Assembly (NCBI RefSeq): GCF_002115755.1
Contig: NZ_JFKA01000001.1
Location: 868,001-932,000, forward strand
Length of the DNA stretch: 64,000 bases
Direction: 5' to 3'
Origin: Thalassospira mesophila
Lineage (GTDB): Bacteria; Pseudomonadota; Alphaproteobacteria; Rhodospirillales; Thalassospiraceae
Below the pieces are notes generated by a model. It was not told the origin of the DNA and made no database searches. It saw only the letters and a list, made by a program, of their open reading frames with translations. Positions 55,471-63,896 of the stretch are shown piece by piece; positions within the stretch are counted from its first letter, which is position 1; each line of letters starts with the position of its first letter. The translations under genes and the position numbers were made by a program.

Positions 55471-57429
55471 ATGACTTTCTATCGTCCACTGGCGAGCGCT
55501 TTTATCGGCCTGACGGTTAGCCTGATGGCGGGATCCGCCCTTGCCGACAGTTCGGTATCGCTGCGGATCCTTGAAACCACCGACATTCACGGGCATCTGG
55601 TTAATTACGACTATTACCGTGATGCCGCTTCGCAAACTGTGGGGCTGGCCAAAGACGCCACCCTGATCAAACAGGCCCGCGAAGAAGCCGACAATGCCAT
55701 CCTGATTGACAATGGTGACCTTATTCAGGGTAACCCGCTGGGCGATTATATGGCCAAACGGCACGGCCTGAAAAAAGGTGAAATTCATCCGGTTTACAAG
55801 GCGATGAACCTGATGGATTACGATGTCGGCAATGTTGGCAACCACGAATTCAATTACGGGCTGACGTTTTTGGGTAACGCCATTGCCGGGGCGAATTTCC
55901 CCTATGTGAATGCCAATATTTTTATCGATGATGGCGATAATAACCCCGATAACGACAAACCCTATTTCACCCCCTATCAGATGCTGAAACGCGATCTGGT
56001 GGACAAGGATGGCAAAAAACACCCGATTACCATTGGTGTGATCGGTTTTGCCCCGCCTCAGATCATGCAGTGGGACAAGGCCAATCTTGAAGGCCACGTG
56101 ATTACCAAAGACATTGTCGATATGGCGCAAAAATATGTACCGGAAATGCGGGCAAAGGGGGCTGATATTGTTGTCGCTGTGGCCCATTCGGGCATGAGCA
56201 CCCAAACCCGCCACGGCATGGACGAAAACGCCACCTATTACCTGTCGAAGGTAAAGGGGATTGACGCGATTTTGTTTGGTCATGCCCACAGTGTGTTTCC
56301 GTCGGATAAATTTGCCGATATCGACGGTGTTGATCTGACCAAAGGCACGATTAACGGTGTGGCCGCCGTGATGCCCGGTTTTTGGGGCAGCCACGTTGGC
56401 GTGATCGACCTGAGCCTGTCGGTTAAGGATGATGGCAAATGGAGCGTTACCGATTCACTGTCCGAGGCCGAGCCGATTTATCACCGCGAAGGCCGTGATG
56501 TTGTGTCGCTGGTCGATGCCGACCCGGAAATTTTAAAAGCGGTTGAAACCGAACACAAAGCCACCATCGAATATATGCGCGAAGGGGTGGGAACGACGGA
56601 ATCATCGATCAACAGTTTCTTTGCCCTGGTGGCCGATGACCCCTCGATCCAGATCGTGACCAATGCCCAGACCTGGTATTTGAAAAAGATCCTGTCAGGC
56701 ACCGAATATGACGGCTTGCCGATCCTGTCGGCCGGGGCGCCGTTTAAGGCCGGTGGGCGCGGCGGACCGGATTATTACACCGATATTCCCGCGGGCAAAA
56801 TTGCCCTTAAAAACGTGGCGGATCTTTATGTGTATCCCAATACCGTGCGCGCGGTTTTGTTAACCGGCGATCAGGTGCGCGAATGGCTGGAAATGTCCGC
56901 CGGGCAGTTTAACCAGATTGATCCTGACAGCAGCGAAGAACAGATGCTGATCAACGAAGATTTCCCGACTTATAATTTCGACGTGATTGATGGTGTGACC
57001 TATGAAATCGATGTGACGCAACCTGCCCGCTATAGCAAGGAAGGCGAGGTTGTGAACAAGGATGCCCATCGTATTGTTGATTTGAAATTTGGCGGTAAAC
57101 CGATTGACGGCGATCAGAAATTTGTGGTGGCAACCAACAATTACCGGGCCAGCGGCGGCGGCCATTTCCCCGGTCTTGACGGATCAACCATTATTGTTGA
57201 TGCGCCCGATGAAAACCGCACCGTGCTGGCAAATTACATCATGGATGAAAAAACCATCGATCCTAAAGCCGATGGCAACTGGCACCTGGCCCCGGTCGGC
57301 AATGCCAGCAAGGTAACCTTTGTCACCAGCCCCAAGGCGTCGGACGCGGCCAACGCCCCGTCGCATATCAGCTTTGTCGGGGAAACCGCCGAAGGTTTTG
57401 CCCAATATGTTCTGACATCGGTGAAATAA
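55471..57429 (+). CDS. cpdB: 2',3'-cyclic-nucleotide 2'-phosphodiesterase/3'-nucleotidase
   Basis: 652 residues with a signal peptide (FIGLTVSLMAGSALADS, cleavage after ALA), so periplasmic. The metallophosphoesterase half has ILETTDIHGHLVNYDYY, DNGDLIQGNPLGDY, VGNHEFNYGL and LFGHAHSVFPS; the C-terminal 5'-nucleotidase domain has SAGAPFKAGGRGGPDYYTDI and VATNNYRASGGGHFPG. All metal ligands are present. It breaks down 2',3'-cyclic nucleotides and 3'-nucleotides to scavenge phosphate and nucleosides. The ATG at 55471 follows AGGGGTG; earlier frame sequence overlaps the preceding terminator. Confidence 0.95.
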   Translation: MTFYRPLASAFIGLTVSLMAGSALADSSVSLRILETTDIHGHLVNYDYYRDAASQTVGLAKDATLIKQAREEADNAILIDNGDLIQGNPLGDYMAKRHGLKKGEIHPVYKAMNLMDYDVGNVGNHEFNYGLTFLGNAIAGANFPYVNANIFIDDGDNNPDNDKPYFTPYQMLKRDLVDKDGKKHPITIGVIGFAPPQIMQWDKANLEGHVITKDIVDMAQKYVPEMRAKGADIVVAVAHSGMSTQTRHGMDENATYYLSKVKGIDAILFGHAHSVFPSDKFADIDGVDLTKGTINGVAAVMPGFWGSHVGVIDLSLSVKDDGKWSVTDSLSEAEPIYHREGRDVVSLVDADPEILKAVETEHKATIEYMREGVGTTESSINSFFALVADDPSIQIVTNAQTWYLKKILSGTEYDGLPILSAGAPFKAGGRGGPDYYTDIPAGKIALKNVADLYVYPNTVRAVLLTGDQVREWLEMSAGQFNQIDPDSSEEQMLINEDFPTYNFDVIDGVTYEIDVTQPARYSKEGEVVNKDAHRIVDLKFGGKPIDGDQKFVVATNNYRASGGGHFPGLDGSTIIVDAPDENRTVLANYIMDEKTIDPKADGNWHLAPVGNASKVTFVTSPKASDAANAPSHISFVGETAEGFAQYVLTSVK

Positions 57430-57476
57430 GCCGGGCCGTTAACCGTTCGGGCTTGCCATATTGCAGAGGGTACTGC

Positions 57477-57512
57477 CCCATAACCCCGTCATAACTGGCG
57501 GGGTTATGGGGG
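57477..57512 (+). terminator. Terminator-like hairpin after cpdB
   Basis: CCCCATAACCCCG pairs perfectly with CGGGGTTATGGGG around ten bases, 47 bp after the cpdB stop. No T run. Confidence 0.65.
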
Positions 57513-57557
57513 ATGGGGATGTGGCTTGCCGGTGTGACGGCGGATTATGAAACGACA

Positions 57558-57580
57558 AAAGCCGCCCGGTGGGCGGCTTT
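57558..57580 (-). terminator. Terminator of gcrA
   Basis: AAAGCCGCCC-GGT-GGGCGGCTTT is a perfect 10-bp stem, followed on the minus strand by TTTTGTCG. It lies 39 bp after the gcrA stop. Confidence 0.85.
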
Positions 57581-57619
57581 GGCGTAATAGGCAGATGGGG
57601 CGGATTGATACAAACGGAA

Positions 57620-58045
57620 TTAGCGTTTGTTGTTCGGGCCGCCGTGATTGTGATTGCGCGGGTTGTCTTCCCGCGGGCTTTTGCCATTGAGGTAAGCCGC
57701 GGCGCAATGTTCGTCGCAATAGGGCTTGCCCTGGATGTTTTTCTTGCCACAAAAATGGAAGTCATCATCGCCCGGGTCGCCAAAAGGCCAGCGGCACATG
57801 CCCGGTCCCAGGTCATAAATGCTGATGCCTTTGGACAGAACCTTGGCGGCAGGGGCCTTTTTGGTTTCTGAAGAATCTTCGGTGCGACGCTGGATCGGGG
57901 ACGGACGTTTGGGCAGGCCCAGGCGGTGTGCCTTGCCAACAACGGCGTTTTTACCCACACCCAGCTCTTCACCGATGCGTGCCGTGGTCCAGCCCTGATT
58001 CCAGAGCGAAGTCAGCAATTCAATCTTTTCCGGTGTCCAGCTCAT
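57620..58045 (-). CDS. gcrA: GcrA cell cycle regulator
   Basis: 141 residues. The N-terminal SWTPEKIELLTSLWNQGWTTARIGEELGV (shown in part) is the GcrA DNA-binding helix-turn-helix, followed by KNAVVGKAHRLGLPKRPSPI. The C-terminal region contains GMCRWPFGDPGDDDFHFCG and PYCDEHCAAAY, the domain that contacts sigma-70. It controls many genes by sensing methylated GANTC sites with CcrM. Restricted to alphaproteobacteria, so a useful taxonomic marker. The ATG at 58045 matches the family start; a 20-residue longer frame does not. Confidence 0.96.
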   Translation of the reverse strand: MSWTPEKIELLTSLWNQGWTTARIGEELGVGKNAVVGKAHRLGLPKRPSPIQRRTEDSSETKKAPAAKVLSKGISIYDLGPGMCRWPFGDPGDDDFHFCGKKNIQGKPYCDEHCAAAYLNGKSPREDNPRNHNHGGPNNKR

Positions 58046-58237
58046 TTCGAGTATATTCCGTGTTCCGATGTTTGGGATAAACCCAGCGTTATTGCGTAAA
58101 GTCAATTAGGGATAAAGAGGTATCCGCTAAAGTCGCGCGGCGCAAGGGGGCAAGCCAATAGGCCGCCTGTCCGGGGCGCGCGAAACGTGGAGGGGAATTT
58201 GCATGTTGTGCTGTCAAAGTAAAGAGGTGATCGTCTT

Positions 58238-58891
58238 TTGACGTGGTTTTTCATTTCCATTTTTGCGTTTCTCGCCGGGCATATGGTGCCGGGTTTGTTC
58301 CGTCGCCAATTGGTCGCGCGGTTGGGAACGACCCTGTATGTGTTGTTTTTTTCGCTGATTTCAATGGCGCTTCTGGTTTGGGTGATTGGTGCTGAATTAC
58401 AGGCCGATTATATTCCCCTTTGGCCCTATGACCCGCGCGAACATTGGGTTCCGATCCTTGCGATGCTGCCAGTTTGCGTGCTTTGGGTGGCGGCAGTGCG
58501 CCAGCCCTGTCCCTTGTCCATCGGTCGGGCGGCGGGCTATGACCCGCACCATCCCGGCATTAATCTTTTTACCCGGCATCCGTTACTGCTGGGCGTTGTC
58601 ATCTGGGGTGTGACCCATATGGTGCCAAACGGCCATTTGGCCGCAATAATATTTTTTGGCGGCAGTGCGCTTTTTGCTGTGCTGGGCATGGGCCGGATGG
58701 AAAAAATGCGCCTTCGCCAGCTTGGTGCGGCCGAATTTAACCGGCTATGCGCAGGGACTCGGCGGTTTGACTGGCGCGGGTTGTTAAATGGCGCTCTGGA
58801 CTGGCGCGACGTGGTTGGCGGCATCATATTATATGGTGCGATTATCTGGCTGCATCCGCTGGTTCTTGGTCGCGATCCTTTGGCCTTTTAA
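58238..58891 (+). CDS. NnrU family membrane protein
   Basis: 217 residues starting at TTG with AGAGGTGAT as binding site. Five to six membrane helices. The NnrU signature is clear: FFISIFAFLAGHMVPGL near the start and NLFTRHPLLLGVVIWGVTHMVPNGHLA (about residues 108-134). In the family it is linked to nitric-oxide reduction and denitrification, but none of those genes occur here. Confidence 0.87.
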   Translation: MTWFFISIFAFLAGHMVPGLFRRQLVARLGTTLYVLFFSLISMALLVWVIGAELQADYIPLWPYDPREHWVPILAMLPVCVLWVAAVRQPCPLSIGRAAGYDPHHPGINLFTRHPLLLGVVIWGVTHMVPNGHLAAIIFFGGSALFAVLGMGRMEKMRLRQLGAAEFNRLCAGTRRFDWRGLLNGALDWRDVVGGIILYGAIIWLHPLVLGRDPLAF

Positions 58892-59039
58892 CCGGGCCTG
58901 TTCCTTTATTATCTGCACCGTCCTTGCCTTGATCCGGGCAGGTTGTGATAGGATGTGCCGTAACAACAGCGCGGGGCCCGTTGCTGTTTGTTTCTGATTA
59001 TGCCGACTGCGCGCCAGTCGGGTTATTTTGCGAGGTGCC

Positions 59040-59513
59040 ATGACCTCTACTGAACTTGCATCCATGTTATCGCGGTTTGCCGAAATTGAAGGGCGTCATC
59101 CCCGAATTTTGATCGCTGCGGCATCGCATGACGAAGAACGGTTGCTAAAATCGGTTGCCACCCTGTTTGCCGATGGCGGGTTTGATGTTGATATTTCGCC
59201 GCCGGTGTCTGACGAAATATCGATTGCCCGACAGGTGATTGATTGTGACGCCGATATTCTTGCCCTTATTCGCCTGAAAGCCGAAGGCGATGACCGGGTG
59301 CGGGTGGCCGACCTTATTTCATCGCTTGATGCGCAAGGGGCGCAGCATGTGCAATTTGGCATTATCGGTAATCCCGATGATCCCGCCCGCGATACCGTTG
59401 ATTTTGTGTTTGATGCCGCCCATTTTGCCACCGGCGACATTGGCGGTTTGATGCGGTTTTTACTGTTGATCGAAGAAAACCGGATGGAAGCAGGGGCAAC
59501 AGTGCCCCTTTGA
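59040..59513 (+). CDS. B12-binding-domain-like protein, cobalamin motif degenerate
   Basis: About 157 residues. HPRILIAAASHDEERLLKSVATLFADGGFDVDI resembles the opening of methylmalonyl-CoA mutase C-terminal (B12-binding) domains, including the family's FADxGFDVD strand. The D-x-H-x-x-G cobalamin loop reads SHDEER, so the base-off B12 ligand geometry is lost. The rest (ADLISSLDAQGAQHVQFGII) fits the same flavodoxin-like fold. GAGGTG sets the start. It probably does not bind B12 and may be a scaffold or regulator. Confidence 0.55.
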   Translation: MTSTELASMLSRFAEIEGRHPRILIAAASHDEERLLKSVATLFADGGFDVDISPPVSDEISIARQVIDCDADILALIRLKAEGDDRVRVADLISSLDAQGAQHVQFGIIGNPDDPARDTVDFVFDAAHFATGDIGGLMRFLLLIEENRMEAGATVPL

Positions 59514-59690
59514 AGGCCGGCACGCTCGGGGCCGAATGTTGCTTTCTGCCAGGTGATGCATAAACGCCGATGATTTTTTGCCGTTATTGCGGCATTATGG
59601 TTATCCGGGATGCACATGATGTGCGCTTGTTTCCGAACCCGTGCGGGTCGGCCCCGGTTGGCGTCAGGTAGATGTGCGAAGGGAAATGCA

Positions 59691-60290
59691 ATGGGAATGC
59701 TTAAGGAAACGCTGTTGCGCGTTTTTGTTGGCAAAAGCGGGCGCGAAGCGCTGCGTGCCTATCAGGATGCCCAGGCATTGCCTGTTGATCCACTATCTGC
59801 CCGTCCCGGATCGCCTGGGGCACAAGGTGGCGACTATGGCGGTGATGGCACCGCCAGCCGTGCCGCAGCCAGTGCCGCCTATGGCGGCGGGGCAATGCAA
59901 GGTGTGCGCGCCCAAACCCCGGGTGCGCAAGCCCAACAAGCCCAGCAGTCCCGGCGCATTGCCGACCGCGCTCTTGCCCACGAGGCCGAAGGCATGACCG
60001 CCGACGAGGCGCGCGCCCAGGCCTTGGCCGAAACATTGCTGGAATCACAAAATTCATCGACCGAAGTCTTGGCGGCGTTAAGTGCGGCCGATAACAAACT
60101 GGGCCAGGAAAAAGGCCGCTATGCCAAGGCCGGACAGGCCCCGGGCCGCGAAAAGCTGATTTCCGATGCCCTGAACACCATGCGCAGCAAACAGGCCGAT
60201 CTTGATGCGCTGGACCCCGATGCCCGCATGAAACTGACCCTGATGGCGCTGAGTGCCTTTGGGATGGATAATGACAAGACCGGGCATTAG
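59691..60290 (+). CDS. Unrecognised alanine-rich protein, stop codon in a MITE-like element
   Basis: 199 residues without recognised domain. The N-terminus (MGMLKETLLRVFVGKSGREALRAYQDAQ, in part) is helical, residues 40-90 are rich in Gly, Ala and Gln and likely disordered, and the C-terminal half (HEAEGMTADEARAQALAETLLE and onward) is helical. GAAGGGAAATG precedes the start. The TAG stop lies in the first bases of the terminal repeat of the element at 60287-60548, so the last residues may be newly acquired. Confidence 0.72.
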   Translation: MGMLKETLLRVFVGKSGREALRAYQDAQALPVDPLSARPGSPGAQGGDYGGDGTASRAAASAAYGGGAMQGVRAQTPGAQAQQAQQSRRIADRALAHEAEGMTADEARAQALAETLLESQNSSTEVLAALSAADNKLGQEKGRYAKAGQAPGREKLISDALNTMRSKQADLDALDPDARMKLTLMALSAFGMDNDKTGH

Positions 60291-60548
60291 AGCATGTTTC
60301 CTTTAATAAGACCCATTTTGTTTAATTTTGACGTGCCGTTTGGCAAGGCACAGCGCGATGCAGCGCATCGGGCAAGCGGTGTAACGCCGTCAAACACCGT
60401 CAAAATTGAACCCTCCGGGCCCGCGCATTTTGCTGCTCGGCTACGTCGAAATCCTTGTCCGTAACCCCGTTACGCCCTGCGGACTTCTCCTTGCCGAGCA
60501 GCAAAATGCGCGGGCAGAATGGGTCTTATTAAAGGAAATATGCTCTAA
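60287..60548. mobile_element. 262-bp MITE-like palindromic element
   Basis: Terminal inverted repeats of 34 bp (60287-60320 and 60515-60548) match at 32 positions and run outwards to TTAGAGCAT. Inside are AATTTTGACG/CGTCAAAATT (60324-60333, 60398-60407) and a perfect 22-bp repeat CCCGCGCATT... with its complement (60420-60441, 60493-60514), directly beside the right terminal repeat. There is no coding capacity for a transposase. The ends carry TTA/TAA, so a TA or TNA target duplication of the IS630 or IS5 type is possible. Presumably mobilised in trans. Confidence 0.8.
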
Positions 60549-60745
60549 TCCCGTCTGCTATATTTGATGTCTGTGTCCTCAATGCGCAAAAGCCTGACGT
60601 CGGGATTGGATCGCAGGTGACGCCGTTGCTCTTGGGGCGGTAAATCGTCGCTAGCCTGATTATTGTTATATGCAGGCTACGCGCAAAGGGCAGGGTGCTA
60701 CTTGTGGCCGTCCTGTCAGGCGGGTTGTTTTGGCGGGGTAGCAGA

Positions 60746-61615
60746 TTAACGGGCGATATCGCGATGCAGGCCGATGGTCAGTTCGGCGTAATCGGGTTCG
60801 GTGTCGGGGGTGATCACCCCGTGGCGGACCAGAAAATCGATAATCACCAGCGCGCAATTGAATTTAAAGTCAAAGCCGGTGCGGACCATTTCGGCAACAT
60901 CGGCCAGGGGCCGCAATTCAAAATGGCTGACTTCGCCATCGACCGGGCGCGGGGTGAAATCGGCGGGCAATTCGAGGTCAAAATTTACCATCACATCGGG
61001 CTTGATGCCCTTTTCCGTTTCATGAACATAGGAAACGGTGCCAACCGCAAGCATGGATTTGGTCAGGATTTCAGGAATGTTGGCTTCTTCGGCGCATTCC
61101 TTGATCATGTTCTGGCGAAAGCTGTAACCGGTGGGCTGGCCACCAGCGACCATATTGTCGAGCTGGCCGGGATAGGTTGGTTTGGTTTTGGCGCGGTGGG
61201 CGACCCACATGTAAATGCCGTCAGCCTTGCGGACATAGCCGTTTAAATGCACCCCCCACGACCGAAACCCGAAATAGGACATGGCGGAGCGGTCCATCAC
61301 GCAAAGGGGCGCATCGTTGAGCGTCGGGCGCACATCAAATTTTTCGCCGTGCAGGCTTTTGATGATGCCGTCGCGGTGCAAATCGGCAATCAGGGCGGCA
61401 AAGGCGTGGCTGCGGGCATCACGGCTGGCAATTTCGGGGGCGAGGTGCAGGCTGCCATCGGTGTCATTGCGCAACACATGACCCGACGGGTGCGCAAGCA
61501 GGGCGGTGGCAAAGGCCGGGCGGGTGGCGCCTATCACGCGGCCATCCATGCAAAAGGGCACATATTGCTCCGGTTTTGCACTGTTGCAGGCGTGAATATG
61601 GTCGATATAAGCCAT
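60746..61615 (-). CDS. NUDIX hydrolase with DUF4743 N-terminal domain
   Basis: 289 residues. The N-terminal DUF4743-type domain (AYIDHIHACNSAKPEQYVPF, then ATALLAHPSG) precedes a NUDIX domain with VAGGQPTGYSFRQNMIKECAEEANIP (about residues 154-178), the fold's box with the EE pair kept but less standard residues at the first glutamate. This architecture is shared with thiamine-pyrophosphokinase-linked NUDIX proteins of fungi, plants (AtNUDX20/24) and alphaproteobacteria. Reported members act on oxidised thiamine derivatives; that is family knowledge. GGAGC precedes the start. Confidence 0.86.
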   Translation of the reverse strand: MAYIDHIHACNSAKPEQYVPFCMDGRVIGATRPAFATALLAHPSGHVLRNDTDGSLHLAPEIASRDARSHAFAALIADLHRDGIIKSLHGEKFDVRPTLNDAPLCVMDRSAMSYFGFRSWGVHLNGYVRKADGIYMWVAHRAKTKPTYPGQLDNMVAGGQPTGYSFRQNMIKECAEEANIPEILTKSMLAVGTVSYVHETEKGIKPDVMVNFDLELPADFTPRPVDGEVSHFELRPLADVAEMVRTGFDFKFNCALVIIDFLVRHGVITPDTEPDYAELTIGLHRDIAR

Positions 61616-61840
61616 CGAGGCTGCTCCGCAGATAAAGGCAAACCGGCATCGCCGATGCACCCGTTCGGGCACGGTTACAGTGTTAGCGCAGATTGTTTTG
61701 ATGGTGCAATGCCAAACCGTTTCAGATCGGCATCACAAGCGCGCCGAAACGCGCCTGTGCTTCTGGCCCGTTCCGGTGCATCTGTTAAAACACGATATCA
61801 GGCGGCCATATATGACACTTGGCGTGATTGCGGGGGCTGT

Positions 61841-62167
61841 TCAGGCACCAAGTGCGGAATTGGAATAGCCCTTTTCCGATGTCAGCACGGTTTGCACATT
61901 GACGATCTGGCGCAGGCAGCGGGCAATATGTTCGGCAATCGGGGTTTCAAGCTGCTGGATCTGGATATCGATTTGCAGTTCTTCGTTGCCGTGGCGGTCG
62001 CTGGCAACAATGGAATGCCAACTGGTCGGGATCAGATTGCGTTTGGCAAACAGTTCCAGCACACGGGGCATTACATCGGGTTCGGCCACCGCATGAACCG
62101 CATAGCAATAAACAGATTTAAAGGCTTGGGAAGGCGCATCTTGCGCCAAAAGGGCATGATTGGTCAT
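61841..62167 (-). CDS. Small ACT-domain-like protein
   Basis: 108 residues. The core (SVYCYAVHAVAEPDVMPRVLELFAKRNLIPTSWHS, about residues 20-54) has the beta-alpha-beta start of ACT domains as in acetolactate synthase small subunits (AEPDVMPRVLELFAKR helix), and the second half (LQIDIQIQQLETPIAEHIARCL) completes it. It is a single-domain regulator-like protein that might bind an amino acid. The start is the ATG at 62167; the longer frame to 62341 is not protein-like. Family assignment rests on pattern only. Confidence 0.65.
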   Translation of the reverse strand: MTNHALLAQDAPSQAFKSVYCYAVHAVAEPDVMPRVLELFAKRNLIPTSWHSIVASDRHGNEELQIDIQIQQLETPIAEHIARCLRQIVNVQTVLTSEKGYSNSALGA

Positions 62168-62370
62168 GACAATCCACACACATCTACTTTGATCCAGATA
62201 AAACGACAAGCGTCCCGGGGTCCTTAGACCACCGGGCGAATAATTCGCGTAATCTGAATGAAAGATGTGTGGTGTTGGGTCATGCTTGTTCTGTAATGCG
62301 CCACAATCGGCGGCGCCGAAGGCAGAGAAGCTGGGGAACATTCCCCGGGTATGATGAAGCTATCAATCCG

Positions 62371-62493
62371 TCAAATGATGAGGAGCGAAGCGATCAGGGC
62401 GACAATGGTCCCGGCAAACAGGATTTCCATTGAGCGGGCGATTTGCTGGTCGCGAGCGATGGCGATAGCAACGGCTTTGCGTTTGTTCATCAT
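62371..62493 (-). CDS. Small membrane peptide, 40 residues
   Basis: Two adjacent ATGs begin an open frame of 40 codons with GGAG 4 to 7 bases upstream. The product starts MMNKRKAVAIAIARDQQIAR and then has a single hydrophobic helix (ILFAGTIVALIASLLII) to the end, so it is probably a one-pass membrane peptide with a basic cytoplasmic N-terminus. A 16-bp palindrome lies 27 bases upstream. Not recognised as any known small protein. Confidence 0.65.
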   Translation of the reverse strand: MMNKRKAVAIAIARDQQIARSMEILFAGTIVALIASLLII

Positions 62494-62867
62494 TTTTCTC
62501 CGTCTTAAGACAGGGCGTATGCACTGTGTAGTGCACGAAAGAAATATAGGCAGGCATCGGGGTCGGTTACAAGTGCTGTGCAGTCAAAAACGTCAAAAAA
62601 CCTTCAACCTGATGGAATAGATAAGGTTTTCTGCGGGTTTGCGGGGCGAAATTTATTAATCTCAGCTCCAATAAAACACTACTGGCCGGTTTTTGTTCCA
62701 GTTTCGGGCTGTGATTCGCACAGGATTTCCCGTTTTGGGTCAGATTAAAGTCAGGTTTGGCCCACCGCCGCCGGTGATTCCCGCTGCCGATTTGTTAACC
62801 TTTTATCCGGCCCGGTGGCCACGCAAACAGCAAACAGCAAATACGTTATCGCGTTTACCCCGTGATG
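62494..62867. other. Intergenic region upstream of the small peptide gene
   Basis: Holds the palindrome at 62520-62535 and an imperfect hairpin AAACCTT/AAGGTTT at about 62594-62631. No coding frame is supported. Confidence 0.5.
62520..62535. promoter_or_regulatory. Palindrome upstream of the small peptide gene
   Basis: TGCACT-GTGT-AGTGCA is a perfect inverted repeat with a 4-base centre, placed 26 bases upstream of the first ATG of the 40-residue peptide gene. It looks like a repressor site. Confidence 0.5.
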
Positions 62868-63896
62868 TCAGGGAATGTGCAGTTCGGTTGTGCCAATTTC
62901 GACCGGAGATTTGCCATCGCGCGCAAACAGGATGCGGCCCTGATAGGTGCCGGTCCGCCACTGGTCGCCGGGGCGGTCGGCATTGACGTAAAACCATTTG
63001 GCGCGCGGGCCATTGTCGTTGGGCAGTTTGATGGTGAAATCGCGGCTGCCGTTAAAGCCGCGCGGCCCGGCAACGTTTAACGTAATCACATCGCCATCAT
63101 TCACCCCAATCAGATAGCCCCAGAAATATAATGCCGGGCTGGTGGCGGGCAGAGTGTCGCCGCGATCATAGCCGCGTTTGATGTCGGTGGCATTGGGGCG
63201 GCCCGATGAAAAGCCCAGCGCATAAAGATGCACGGGGCGATAGGTCATTTGTGCGCTGGCTTGGGGTGTCCATAAAACTGACTGGGTGGTGGAACAATTT
63301 TCGGTGCCGGGATCCGCCATGTCGGTGCCGCTAAACGGGTCGATCAATTCGTCATGCTGGCGCAGGTTGAAATGCAGATGCGGGAAGGTGGCCTGGCCCG
63401 ACATGCCGATCAGGCCAATGGTTTGCCCCCGGGTAACACGGTCGCCCTTGCGCACGGCGATGGATCCGCGCCGCATGTGGCAATACTGGCTTTGCCAGCC
63501 ATCGTCATGGTCGATCAGGATGCCGTTGCCACATTCGATGCCGCCAAGGGCGTCCTTGTTCAGGCGTCCGGCGTCGATATCCTCGACTCCGTCGCGGGTC
63601 GCACTCACCACACCATCGGCAACCGACAGCACGGCAACGCCGCTGATCATGGCTTCTTCATCGGGAATGGCAAAGTCGGTGCCACGGTGGCCGTCATAGG
63701 TGCTGGTGCCACAGGCAAAATCGCGAATGCCGGGCCCGGCATCATGGTCAACATAATGGACGATATCGCATTCGCCATAAGGGCAATCAACCGGCAAATC
63801 AAAGGGCGGCCCGTCTGCGCGTGCCGGTGCCGCATACAGCGCCCCCGCCAGAATGCCGATGGCACACATTGCGGAAAACACTATTTTGTGACCCAT
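62868..63896 (-). CDS. Exported M23 family metallopeptidase
   Basis: 342 residues. Signal peptide (IGILAGALYAAPARAD, cleavage after ARA), then an M23 (LytM/lysostaphin-type) domain with the zinc ligands in YDGHRGTDFAIP (His and Asp about 70-74) and FPHLHFNLR (about 172), and a C-terminal beta-rich domain of some 140 residues. It probably cuts peptidoglycan cross-bridges in the periplasm. AAGGAG lies before the ATG at 63896; a longer frame continues to 63998 but lacks the signal peptide at its start. Confidence 0.92.
   Translation of the reverse strand: MGHKIVFSAMCAIGILAGALYAAPARADGPPFDLPVDCPYGECDIVHYVDHDAGPGIRDFACGTSTYDGHRGTDFAIPDEEAMISGVAVLSVADGVVSATRDGVEDIDAGRLNKDALGGIECGNGILIDHDDGWQSQYCHMRRGSIAVRKGDRVTRGQTIGLIGMSGQATFPHLHFNLRQHDELIDPFSGTDMADPGTENCSTTQSVLWTPQASAQMTYRPVHLYALGFSSGRPNATDIKRGYDRGDTLPATSPALYFWGYLIGVNDGDVITLNVAGPRGFNGSRDFTIKLPNDNGPRAKWFYVNADRPGDQWRTGTYQGRILFARDGKSPVEIGTTELHIP

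Noticed and set aside
60695-61246. Plus-strand frames opposite the NUDIX gene
   Set aside because: The minus-strand frame has domain motifs and a Shine-Dalgarno site; the plus-strand frames do not.
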